In this document: piece after piece, positions 16,150 to 24,606 of the stretch | Numbering within the stretch: position 1 is the first letter of the stretch | How the letters are laid out: each line of letters begins with the position of its first letter | Source: Comamonas thiooxydans | GTDB lineage: Bacteria > Pseudomonadota > Gammaproteobacteria > Burkholderiales > Burkholderiaceae_C | Assembly: GCF_000964545.1 (NCBI RefSeq) | Contig: NZ_BBVD01000027.1 | Location: 1-34,316 of the forward strand | DNA: 34,316 nucleotides | Reading direction: 5' to 3' | Position numbers and translations under genes: made by a program | The notes under the pieces: model-generated | The model's database searches: none | What the model was told of the DNA's origin: nothing | Seen by the model: the letters and a program-made list of their open reading frames with translations, nothing else

Positions 16150-16269
16150 ATGACTCTTCAGAAGAACCCGCTCAAAGAACCGGAACCCAAGCCGGATCCG
16201 ATTGATCCGCCCAATGATCAGCCGCCTGCAGAGCTGCCGGGCGATCCGATAGAGCAGCCCAATGTGTAG
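16150..16269 (+). CDS. 39-residue proline-rich small protein
   Basis: The frame encodes MTLQKNPLKEPEPKPDPIDP, continues NDQPPAELPGDPIEQPNV and stops. Eleven of 39 residues are proline and acidic residues abound, so it is probably disordered. AAGGAG lies nine bases before ATG 16150. The sequence has a patterned P-x-P-x-D-P composition with normal coding bias, which makes chance unlikely. Function unknown. It may be co-transcribed with the 30-residue membrane peptide that starts 95 bases downstream. Confidence 0.5.
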   Translation: MTLQKNPLKEPEPKPDPIDPPNDQPPAELPGDPIEQPNV

Positions 16270-16363
16270 CTGCTAAAGCCCGCGAAGTGCAAGCTGTCTT
16301 CATTTGCTGGCGAGCATCCGAAGTGGGACTATGACTGCATCAATGCACTCAAGGAGAGCGGCG

Positions 16364-16456
16364 ATGTCTACTCTCATGATTCAACTGATTGGTCTGCAAC
16401 TGGTCGTCTTGCTGGTGGCCTGGGTCATTTACGAGGTCAGAGACGATTGGACGTAA
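16364..16456 (+). CDS. 30-residue single-TM microprotein
   Basis: The peptide reads MSTLMIQLIGLQLVVLLVAW followed by VIYEVRDDWT. It consists of one membrane helix (residues about 4-23) and a short acidic cytoplasmic or periplasmic tail. AAGGAG at 16351-16356 lies seven bases before ATG 16364, an ideal ribosome site. Short membrane peptides like this often modulate larger membrane proteins; no partner is evident here. An in-frame ATG at 16331 would add 11 non-hydrophobic residues but has no ribosome site. Confidence 0.45.
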   Translation: MSTLMIQLIGLQLVVLLVAWVIYEVRDDWT

Positions 16457-16743
16457 AAACCGGCTGCAGCAAGCCTCTGCCGCTCGATCCAGTCACTTGC
16501 TGGTGATCGAGCGCAAAGCGTCAGATGGGCAAGTGGCCTATGTGCCCCGCTGATCTGTCCGTGGCAAGCATGGATACCCTGCAATCTCTGGATGACCGGG
16601 CTGAATGGAGTTTTGGGCCGCGCCAGCATCGATACAGCCAATGAGCTTGCCTGACCTTGTCTATCTGCTTGCAAGGCCGCGGTGCATGGCGCCGGATGCG
16701 CAGTCAATACCAGCCGGCGTGGCCCGGGCCGGCTCAAACCCTT

Positions 16744-17226
16744 CTATAGCCAGCGTCGTACCTGCCGACAATAGGACACGAACAAAGCACCAAATTTCGC
16801 CTGCAGCGCTCTTTCCTCTGGTCGTATCTGGAAGTGCTGAAGATAGGCCATGAACAGCGGCACAAGCAGCAATCCTGATAGCTTGCCCAAATACATGGCG
16901 AGTGCCAGCAATAAAAGCGCAAAGCCCAGATACATCGGATTGCGTGTCACCCGATAGATCCCGCTGACCACCAGCGCCGTCGATTCTGCCGGGGTGATGG
17001 GGTTCACCGTGGTCCGGGCATGCTGAAATGCCCGAACACCGGCGAGGCAGAACGCTCCGCCCACTGCGGCGAGCATGAGGGCCACCATCCATGAAGCAGT
17101 GAATCCGATCGGCAAGATACCGGGCAGAAACCACATTGCCACGGCAAACACCGCGAACAGCGCCATCGGCGGCACCCGCAGCATGAGTAAAGAGGATTTG
17201 TTCTGCGCTGGGGATTGAGAGGTCAT
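16744..17226 (-). CDS. Membrane methyltransferase of the ICMT/PEMT type
   Basis: 160 residues with about four to five hydrophobic segments. The C-terminal signature of isoprenylcysteine carboxyl methyltransferase/phospholipid methyltransferase-like proteins is clear: VVSGIYRVTRNPMYLGFALL (SAM-binding region) followed by RPEERALQAKFGALFVSYCRQVRRWL. Bacterial members methylate unknown small or lipid substrates at the inner membrane using S-adenosylmethionine. The ATG at 17226 is preferred (MTSQSPAQNK precedes the first helix); the frame extends 24 codons further upstream with no better ribosome site. Confidence 0.82.
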   Translation of the reverse strand: MTSQSPAQNKSSLLMLRVPPMALFAVFAVAMWFLPGILPIGFTASWMVALMLAAVGGAFCLAGVRAFQHARTTVNPITPAESTALVVSGIYRVTRNPMYLGFALLLLALAMYLGKLSGLLLVPLFMAYLQHFQIRPEERALQAKFGALFVSYCRQVRRWL

Positions 17227-17298
17227 GCATTCAAGCCTAAAGCTTAAAGTGGCTTCATGGTCAATCATGTGCTGCAGCATGACCTGGCTGCATGCCAC

Positions 17299-17999
17299 GC
17301 CATTGAATGCAAGCGGGGCTATGACTTCTGATGCTCAAAAAATACCGCACTATTGCGGGCTTGCATTACTCAGATGTCGGCAGATCAGGACGTAAGCACG
17401 GATGCATCAAATCTGGCATTCAGTTTTCGTGGCATATGAACGATATTGCTGAGTTTTCAGTTTCTAAAAATAAGAATTTTCTTATCCTCATCATCGACTG
17501 CTTTGTTTAGCATGTTCTCTGTCGTCTGATGCTTTCTTGGGTCCATCTCCATATTTCGTCAGTGATCGCTGAGAGCGCCGTCTTATTTTTGCTTGTCTTG
17601 ATAAATGGAGGACCGATTGATACGCCGGTTTTCATACTCATTCAAGAGTGCATTGACTTGCATGACATCGTTGGCGTAGGCGGGCACTGAGGCCCCTGGG
17701 TGCTTCAGTCCGGAACCCTGGCTTCAAGGGTGGCAGCCGGTGGAGAAATAAAAGATTCGCCGTTAGCGAAGCTACTTCTCAATCAAATAAAAAAGTCACG
17801 AGTGAAAATTGGATTTCACACCTGGCCTGGCCACGGAAAACAGTGAAATCTCTTTCTACTGCTGTGGAGGTAATTCACTGCAGAAAACTTGTTATTCATT
17901 AAATATGCTGCTGTTGTAGCTTTTGTATTCTGGCCATCAGCCATAAAAATGGCTGCTTTCATGCGAGAAATAATGACACAAGAAATAAATAGGTCTTTT
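17299..17999 (+). other. AT-rich leader region of the two-partner secretion locus
   Basis: About 700 bases without a convincing gene, clearly lower in GC than the neighbours from about 17440 to 17990. It contains stem-loop-forming sequence at 17686-17740 and a hairpin TTCGC-CGTTA-GCGAA near 17755-17770. TTGTTA/TAAATA-like promoter elements occur near 17889-17903. It probably carries the promoter and an untranslated leader of the transporter gene. In-frame starts upstream of 18000 (17889, 17973) precede no signal-peptide feature. Confidence 0.4.
17686..17740 (+). ncRNA. Candidate structured RNA element
   Basis: Two adjacent stem-loops can be drawn. The first is an 11-pair hairpin with one mismatch and one G-U pair at 17686-17709 (ACTGAGGC... 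pairing with ...GCTTCAGT). The second is a nested one at 17710-17740 (CCGG and CCCT pairing with AGGG and CCGG). They form a GC-rich island inside an AT-rich stretch and are followed by GGAG with no start codon. No known riboswitch consensus was recognised. It could be a leader element or a small RNA; support is structural only. Confidence 0.2.
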
Positions 18000-19722
18000 A
18001 TGAGGGAGACAGCGCCTGGCAAGCGTTTTCAATTGACGTCACTATTTGTTGCCGTACTCAGCTTTGCAGCTCCTGCCATGGCGCAACTGTCCGGTTCAGC
18101 CATTGAACAGCAGCAGTTGCAACGACAGCAAGAGCGTGAACGGGAACTGCGTGAGCGCATGGCTCCCAATGCAGATACCTTGCAGCCGCGGACCAAGGCC
18201 ATTGCGCTGGAGATGCCGACGAGCGAGATTCCCTGCTTTGCGCTGCACTCCCTTGAGTTGACAGGAGAAAAACTTGATCAAGTGCCGTGGCGAAAGGGCG
18301 GCAGCGGGTATTGATCTGAGTGCCAGGCCTTGCATTGGGGCGAAGGGTGTCGAAGTCATCCTGGCTCGGCTGCAGCAGGCAGTGCTTGAGCATGGCTACG
18401 TGACCTCCCGGGTCATGGTGGCTCCGCAAAACCTCCAAAGCGGGGTGCTGACCGTTGCTTTCATTCCCGGCGTTCTCAGGTCCATCCGATTTACCCCGGA
18501 CAGCACAGGAGACACTTCACTTATTGCAGCGCTGCCGTCCAAACCTGGCGAGCTGCTGCAACTGCGTGATATTGAGCAAGGCTTGGAAAACCTCAAGCGT
18601 GTTCCAACGGCAGATGCCGATATTCAAATCACTCCCGCCGAAGGCCCGGATGTCGAACCCGGCCAAAGTGATTTGATGATCACTTATAAGAAAATAAGCC
18701 CGCTGCGCTTTAACGTCGCCTTGGATAATGGCGGCACCAAATCCACAGGAAAGGTCCAGGGCACGGGAACCGTGTCCTGGGACAACCCGCTGGGCCTGAA
18801 TGATCTGATGTATTTCAGCTTCGGCGGTGGTATCGGCAATGGTGGCAACCGTGGCACTGAGACCCGTGCAGCGCAGTATTCCGTGCCTTTGGGGTACTGG
18901 CTGGCAGCCCTGTCCGGCTCCTATAACAAGTACCACCAAGGCGTGGCCGGTGCCTATCAAAACTACACCTACAGCGGCGAATCCAGCAACCTGGATCTCA
19001 AGCTAAGCCGCGTAGTGTTTCGCAATGCCTCCTCGAAGACAACGGTTGGCACCAAGGCGTTCCAGCGGACCTCCAACAACTACATCGACGATGTGGAAAT
19101 CGATGTCCAGCGCAGGCGCACCTCGGGCTTTGAGCTGAGCCTGAACCAGCGCAGCTATCTGGGCAATGCCGTTCTGGATGCCAATCTGGCCTACAAGCGA
19201 GGCACAGGTGCTTTTGCGGCCTTGCACGCGCCAGAGGAGCCCTTTGGTGAAGGCACATCGCGCATGAAGCTCTTCATTGCCGACTTGGCATTGTCCAAGC
19301 CCTTCGAGCTGGGCGGCACCAAACTCAGGTTCAGCAGCAACTGGCATGGCCAGTGGAACAAGACGCCGCTGACGCCGCAAGACCGCCTCGGTATCGGCGG
19401 CCGTTACACCGTGCGGGGCTTCGATGGAGAAAGCACCTTGTTGGCGGAGCGTGGCTGGTACTGGCGCAACGAACTCAGCACCCCCTTGAGTCTGGGCGCT
19501 GCGGGCAATGCCGAAGCCTTTTTGGGCCTGGATACCGGCCATGTCAGCGGGCCCTCTGCGAAGTACCTGCTGGGCCATTCATTGACCGGCGCGGCCATCG
19601 GCGTGCGCGGGGCCTGGCGCAAGCTCTCCTATGAAGTCTTTGTGGCAACGCCTGTCAAAAAGCCGGAGCACTTCCGAACCTCCCACGCCAACCTGGCTCT
19701 GAGCCTGGCTTACAGCTTCTGA
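18000..19722 (+). pseudogene. TpsB outer-membrane transporter (FhaC/ShlB/HecB family), frameshifted
   Basis: This is the outer-membrane pore that exports the adjacent exoprotein. ATG 18000 opens a Sec signal peptide ending PAMA|Q, followed by a Gln/Arg-rich linker and the start of the POTRA region (CFALHSLELTGEKLDQVPW). This frame stops at 18314. The homologous reading continues one base over, from about 18299: GIDLSARPCIGAKGV, POTRA text LQSGVLTVAFIPGVLRSIRF, then a beta-barrel with the VRGF motif (GIGGRYTVRGFDGE) and the end SLAYSF with terminal Phe. The joined product would be about 573 residues, normal for TpsB. Removing one G from GGG at 18296-18298 gives VPWRKAAAGIDLSARPC, a smooth join. 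It is either a decayed gene or a sequencing error. Confidence 0.85.
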
Positions 19723-19731
19723 GGCATCGTC

Positions 19732-22700
19732 ATGAACAAGAATCTTCATCGCGTTATCTTCAACAAAGCGCGTGGCATCCGGATCGTGGTGCAGGAAACA
19801 GTCTCCAGCGAAGGCAAGGCCGGCAATGGCAGCACACAGACAGGGGCTGCCCACTCAGGTGCCTCGTCGGCGGGCAGCTTGCGCACTGCCAGATCCTTCC
19901 TCAGCGATTTCCCGTTCTCTGCTGCAGCCAGAACAGCAGGCATGCTGGCCCTGGCTCTGGGGGCTCCGGCCGGTTTTGCGCAAATCATTGCCGATCCCTC
20001 GGCCCCCAACCGTCAGCGCCCCACGGTTCTGGAGTCAGCCAACGGCACGCCCACGGTCAACATCCAGACCCCTTCCGCGGGTGGCGTGAGCCGCAACACC
20101 TACCAGCAGTTCGACATCGGGCAAAAAGGCGCCATCCTAAACAACAGCCGCAGCAATGTGCAAACCCAGATTGGTGGCTGGGTGCAAGGCAATCCATGGC
20201 TTGCCAACGGCGGCGCCAGAGTCATCGTCAACGAAGTCAATTCAGCGGCCCAATCCCGCCTGATGGGACCGCTGGAAGTGGCAGGCCGGCGGGCCGACGT
20301 CATCATCGCCAACCCTTCGGGTCTGGTGGTCGATGGCCTGTCCTTCATCAATGCTGCAGGCGTGACCCTGACGACGGGCAGACCGCTGTACGGAGCCAAT
20401 GGAGCGGTTGACGGCTTGAATGTGCAAGCCGGTCTCATCAGCATCCAGGGCAATGGGCTTGATGCCACCAAGGCAGATTACGCCAACATCCTTGCAAGAG
20501 CCATCTCGCTGAACGCCGGGCTGTGGGCTCAAGACCTCAAGGTCGTCACAGGCGTCAACCAGATTGCCACCGATGGCAATGTTCAGCAAAGCAAGCCCAG
20601 TACGACAGGCGCAGAGCCTGCGAAACCCCAGTTCGCCCTGGACGTCGCTCAGTTGGGCGGCATGTATGCGGGCAAGATCTTTATCGTAGGCACCGAGTCT
20701 GGCTTGGGTGTTCGAAACTCCGGCCTGCTCCAAGCCGGTAGTGGCAGCCTCACCTTGAACAGTGAAGGCTGGCTCAACAACAGCGGCTCCATCCAATCCA
20801 CCAGCTCCGATGTTGTCGTGAACACGCGTGGCGCGGTAGAGCAAAGCGGTGCCATCTATGGCGGCGGCAATGTCCAATTGAGTTCGCAGGCGAGCCAGGC
20901 GCACAGCGGCACAGTGGCTGCATTGGGTGATGTCTCTATTCAGGCTGCAGGGGCTGGAGCGCAGATTCAGGCCCGAGATGCAACAGTCTGGGCGGCTGGC
21001 TTGCAAACGGATGGCCGGTTGCTCGGGGATAGAAATCTGAGCGTGCATGCAGATGCACAGCTGCAGACCTCAGGCCAGGCGCTGGCCACCCGCAATGTGC
21101 AGATGCGAGCTGCAAGCCTTGACCTGTCTTCGTCTCGCCAGCAGGCCAAAACCTTGCAACTGCATGCCACAACAGGTGATTTGCAGGCCAAAGGCAGTCA
21201 GTTGCTGGCAACCGAGCAAATGAATCTGCAAGCGGGCCGGACACTCACGACAGATGGCGCGCGAGTGCAGGCCTCCAGTCTCGGCATCCATGCCAACGCT
21301 CTGAGCAATGTCGGTGGACAGATCATCCAAAGCGGCGGCAGTGACCAGACAATCGCTTTGCAAGGGGATCTGGACAACAGAGCTGGCCTGATTCAAACAG
21401 CAGCCGGTAACCTGAACATTGCTGCCCGGAACATCGATAACACAGCAGGCCAGCTGCTGCATGCCGGTGGCGGAGGCCTCAACCTGAGCAGCCAAGGCCA
21501 GCTCCTCAATGACTCCCGAAGCAGCAATCAACCAGCTGTCACGGATGGCGCGCGCATTGTGAGCAATGGCTCCCTGCATGTGCAAGCCCAGGCCTTGAGC
21601 AATAGCGGCAGCATCCATGCGGCGCAGGCACTTGAGACACATGCCTCGACCCTGAACAACAGCGGAGTCATGTATTCGGCAGGCAGCCAGGCACTGACGG
21701 TTGATGGCAGCATGAGCAGCAGTGCAACGATTGGCGCAGCCCAGAACCTGACTGTGAAAACAGGCAGCTTCAATGGCGCAGCCACTCATGTACTGGCTGC
21801 GGGCATGGCCGCTGACGGCAAGCTTGCCGGAGCTGGTGTCCTGACCGCAACTGCATCCGCACATTTGCAGAGCGCAGGGCAAATTCTGGCAGCAGGCAAC
21901 GTCAGTCTTGATGCTGCAAGCCTGGACCTCAGACAGAGCAGCGCGGCAAGCACAGCTGGCAATATGAGCCTGACGGCTCAAAGCGGCGACATCCAGACGG
22001 GCGGCGCCCGCATCAGCAGCGCAGGTCTTTTGGCCATCCGAGCCGACGGCTCGAGCAGCCAGCGCCTGGACAACACCCTCGGACAGATCAGCGCAACGCA
22101 GCTCAGCATCAAGGCGGGCAAGCTCGACAACACAGATGGATTGATCTCTGCGGTCGACCAACTCGACATTACCAGCGCTCGATTGATCAATGGCGCCACC
22201 CCTGCGGCAAGCACGGCCAAAGGCATTCAAAGCCAGACGGGCGATGTTCATCTGAACGTTCAGCAACTCGATAACAGCGGGAACATCCAGGCCGCCAAGA
22301 GCCTGATTGCGGCAACTTCAAGTCTGAGCAATAGCGGCACCCTCTACGCAGGACGCGCGCAGACGCTGAATGCGACGGGTGCAATCACGAGCAGCGGGAC
22401 GATTGCCGCTGCCCAGGACCTGAACGTGACAGCCGCCTCGTTTGCAGGCGCGGGCAGCAATGTGCTGGCTGCAGGCATGGCTGCGGACGGAAAACTCGTC
22501 AATCCCGGGACTTTGAACCTCACCACTTCGGGTGGATTGCAGACAGCCGGCCAGGCACTGGCCACAAACAATGTCAACCTCGGCGGCGCCAGCCTGGATC
22601 TGGAAAGTGCAACGGCAGGCAGTGCCAATGCAGATGTGAATCTGAGTGCCGCCCAGGGCAGCATTGTCACGGCGGGCTCACAAATCAGCACGCCGGGCAA

Positions 22701-24606
22701 GCTGTCCATTACCGCCAACACAGTTGCCGGCCAAGCGCTGGACAACACCGCAGGCCGCCTGGCTGGCCAGCAATTGCAAATTCAGGTTGGGCAGTTAAAC
22801 AACCATCAAGGAAGCATTGAGCAGTCCGGGGGCGCTGATTTGGACATCAATCTGAGGGGCGGCGCACTGAACAACAACGCCGGGCGTATTGTTGTCAATG
22901 CGGCAAATCTCAAGCTTCAATCTGGTGCGCTGGACAATACAGATGGACTGATCAGCCATGCCGGCTCAGGGCACGGAGCACTGCAGGCGTCCAGCCTTGA
23001 CAACACCCGTGGACAGATCCTTGGCAACGGAACCTTGTCTTTGGCCAGCAGCGGCAATGTCACCAACAGCGATGGACTGATCTCCTCCAATGGCGACCTG
23101 CAATTGACAAGCGCAGACCTGGGCAACACCCGTACAGGCACTTCAGGAAGCGCCACAGGCATTCAAAGCCAAAGCGGCAACCTTACGGTCAATGCCCAAG
23201 CCATCACCAACAGCAGCAACCTCTATGCTGCCAAGGACCTCAGAACCACGGCCACCAGCTTGGACAACAGCGCAACGCTGTACGCAGCTGGTGAGCAGAC
23301 CTTGGATGTGGCCGGCGCGGTTGGCAATCAAGGCACCATCGCCGCGGCCAAGAATCTCTCGCTCACTGCAGACAGCTTTGCCGGCGGTGCTGCCAATGTT
23401 CTGGCGGCCGGCATGGCCGCCAATGGGCAATTGACGGGCAGCGGCGCCTTGACGGCAGTGACATCCGGCAGCCTGCAAACCAATGGGCAGGCATTGGCGA
23501 CAGGCTCATTGAAACTGAAAGCCGCCAGCCTCGATCTTCAAGGCAGCACCACTGGAAGCACCGGTGAAGACGTGACGCTGAGCGCGACGACGGGAGATAT
23601 TCAAGCTGCTCAGGCCAGGATCAGCACACCCGGATTGCTGAGTATCTCCACCACCGCCGGACAAAAACTCGACAGCTCCAAGGCGCAGCTCAGTGGTGGG
23701 CAGCTCAGCATCGATGTCGGCGAGATCAACAATACCGAAGGCGTCATCCAGCAGACGGATACGGCTTCCGGAGCCGCCAACCCCGTTGCAGGCATTCGCA
23801 GTGCTGGCGCTATCAACAATAGTGCGGGACGCATCGTTGCCAATGCGCAGGACTTCGCTTTGGCCTCCGGTGGGGTGCTTGACAACACGGACGGGATGAT
23901 CGGTCATGCTGGCTCCGGCCAGCTTCGCGTGGATACCGCTGGACTCCACAACACACGCGGAAAAATCATCGGCAACGGGGCAACCACGCTCACCAGCTCT
24001 GCAGATGTCGACAACACCAGCGGCATGGTTGCAGGGCAGCAGAGCGTGACGGCAACGGCCACGGCTTGGGACAACAGCCAGGGCACCTTGGTTGCAGTGC
24101 AAGGCGACCTCAATCTTCACGCCACAACGAATGCCGTCAAGAACGCTGCAGGCCTGATCCAGGCGGAAAACGATATTCGGCTCACATTGGACGGCGCGGG
24201 CAATCAACTGCACAACGGCCAAGGCAAGATCGTGTCGGGACGAGACGCCATCCTGTCGACCGGCCAGATGGACAACGATGCAGACCTGGTGGCCGCAGGT
24301 CGCAATCTCGGTATTGACACAGCAATCTCTGAGCAACCGGGCAAGCCGCAGCAGCGCAGGTTCTCTGGGCCTGGTCGCCGGTGCACAACTGGACATTCGC
24401 AGTGGCACATTGAACAACCAAGGGGGCCTGATCAGTGCCCAGACCGACCTGAACATCACGAGCAGCGGTGCGATCAACAGCACCGGGAAGAATGCTCAGG
24501 CTGCACAGATATACAGCGGTGCACAGCTCAACCTGCAATCAACAGGTATCGACAACTCGGGCAGCCAGATTCTTGCGGTGCAAGGAGCAGGTATCAACGT
24601 CGGTAG
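19732..24606 (+). CDS. TpsA exoprotein (FHA/CdiA-like), N-terminal part, ended by frameshift
   Basis: A giant secreted adhesin or contact-dependent inhibition stick. It starts with an extended signal peptide (MNKNLHRVIFNKARGIRIVV; cleavage near FA|Q at residue 84). The TPS secretion domain follows, about 84-330, with TYQQFDIGQKGAILNNSR, the NPSG motif at 194-197 and VTLTTGRP. Next come long FHA-1 type beta-helix repeats of N-T-x-G-x-I/L character. GAGG lies seven bases before the ATG, nine bases after the transporter stop. Homology runs to about residue 1529 (NLGIDT). After that the frame is shifted and the last 95 residues are non-homologous until the stop. Because the TPS domain is intact, this truncated form could still be recognised by a functional transporter. 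Confidence 0.85.
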   Translation: MNKNLHRVIFNKARGIRIVVQETVSSEGKAGNGSTQTGAAHSGASSAGSLRTARSFLSDFPFSAAARTAGMLALALGAPAGFAQIIADPSAPNRQRPTVLESANGTPTVNIQTPSAGGVSRNTYQQFDIGQKGAILNNSRSNVQTQIGGWVQGNPWLANGGARVIVNEVNSAAQSRLMGPLEVAGRRADVIIANPSGLVVDGLSFINAAGVTLTTGRPLYGANGAVDGLNVQAGLISIQGNGLDATKADYANILARAISLNAGLWAQDLKVVTGVNQIATDGNVQQSKPSTTGAEPAKPQFALDVAQLGGMYAGKIFIVGTESGLGVRNSGLLQAGSGSLTLNSEGWLNNSGSIQSTSSDVVVNTRGAVEQSGAIYGGGNVQLSSQASQAHSGTVAALGDVSIQAAGAGAQIQARDATVWAAGLQTDGRLLGDRNLSVHADAQLQTSGQALATRNVQMRAASLDLSSSRQQAKTLQLHATTGDLQAKGSQLLATEQMNLQAGRTLTTDGARVQASSLGIHANALSNVGGQIIQSGGSDQTIALQGDLDNRAGLIQTAAGNLNIAARNIDNTAGQLLHAGGGGLNLSSQGQLLNDSRSSNQPAVTDGARIVSNGSLHVQAQALSNSGSIHAAQALETHASTLNNSGVMYSAGSQALTVDGSMSSSATIGAAQNLTVKTGSFNGAATHVLAAGMAADGKLAGAGVLTATASAHLQSAGQILAAGNVSLDAASLDLRQSSAASTAGNMSLTAQSGDIQTGGARISSAGLLAIRADGSSSQRLDNTLGQISATQLSIKAGKLDNTDGLISAVDQLDITSARLINGATPAASTAKGIQSQTGDVHLNVQQLDNSGNIQAAKSLIAATSSLSNSGTLYAGRAQTLNATGAITSSGTIAAAQDLNVTAASFAGAGSNVLAAGMAADGKLVNPGTLNLTTSGGLQTAGQALATNNVNLGGASLDLESATAGSANADVNLSAAQGSIVTAGSQISTPGKLSITANTVAGQALDNTAGRLAGQQLQIQVGQLNNHQGSIEQSGGADLDINLRGGALNNNAGRIVVNAANLKLQSGALDNTDGLISHAGSGHGALQASSLDNTRGQILGNGTLSLASSGNVTNSDGLISSNGDLQLTSADLGNTRTGTSGSATGIQSQSGNLTVNAQAITNSSNLYAAKDLRTTATSLDNSATLYAAGEQTLDVAGAVGNQGTIAAAKNLSLTADSFAGGAANVLAAGMAANGQLTGSGALTAVTSGSLQTNGQALATGSLKLKAASLDLQGSTTGSTGEDVTLSATTGDIQAAQARISTPGLLSISTTAGQKLDSSKAQLSGGQLSIDVGEINNTEGVIQQTDTASGAANPVAGIRSAGAINNSAGRIVANAQDFALASGGVLDNTDGMIGHAGSGQLRVDTAGLHNTRGKIIGNGATTLTSSADVDNTSGMVAGQQSVTATATAWDNSQGTLVAVQGDLNLHATTNAVKNAAGLIQAENDIRLTLDGAGNQLHNGQGKIVSGRDAILSTGQMDNDADLVAAGRNLGIDTAISEQPGKPQQRRFSGPGRRCTTGHSQWHIEQPRGPDQCPDRPEHHEQRCDQQHREECSGCTDIQRCTAQPAINRYRQLGQPDSCGARSRYQRR

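Noticed and set aside
16457..16743. Frames in the gap between the 30-residue peptide and the membrane methyltransferase gene.
   Set aside because: They have no domain, no good ribosome site and composition unlike coding sequence.
17677..17760. Assignment of the stem-loop island to a known riboswitch class (c-di-GMP, SAH, cobalamin, fluoride).
   Set aside because: The conserved core sequences of these classes were not found by eye.
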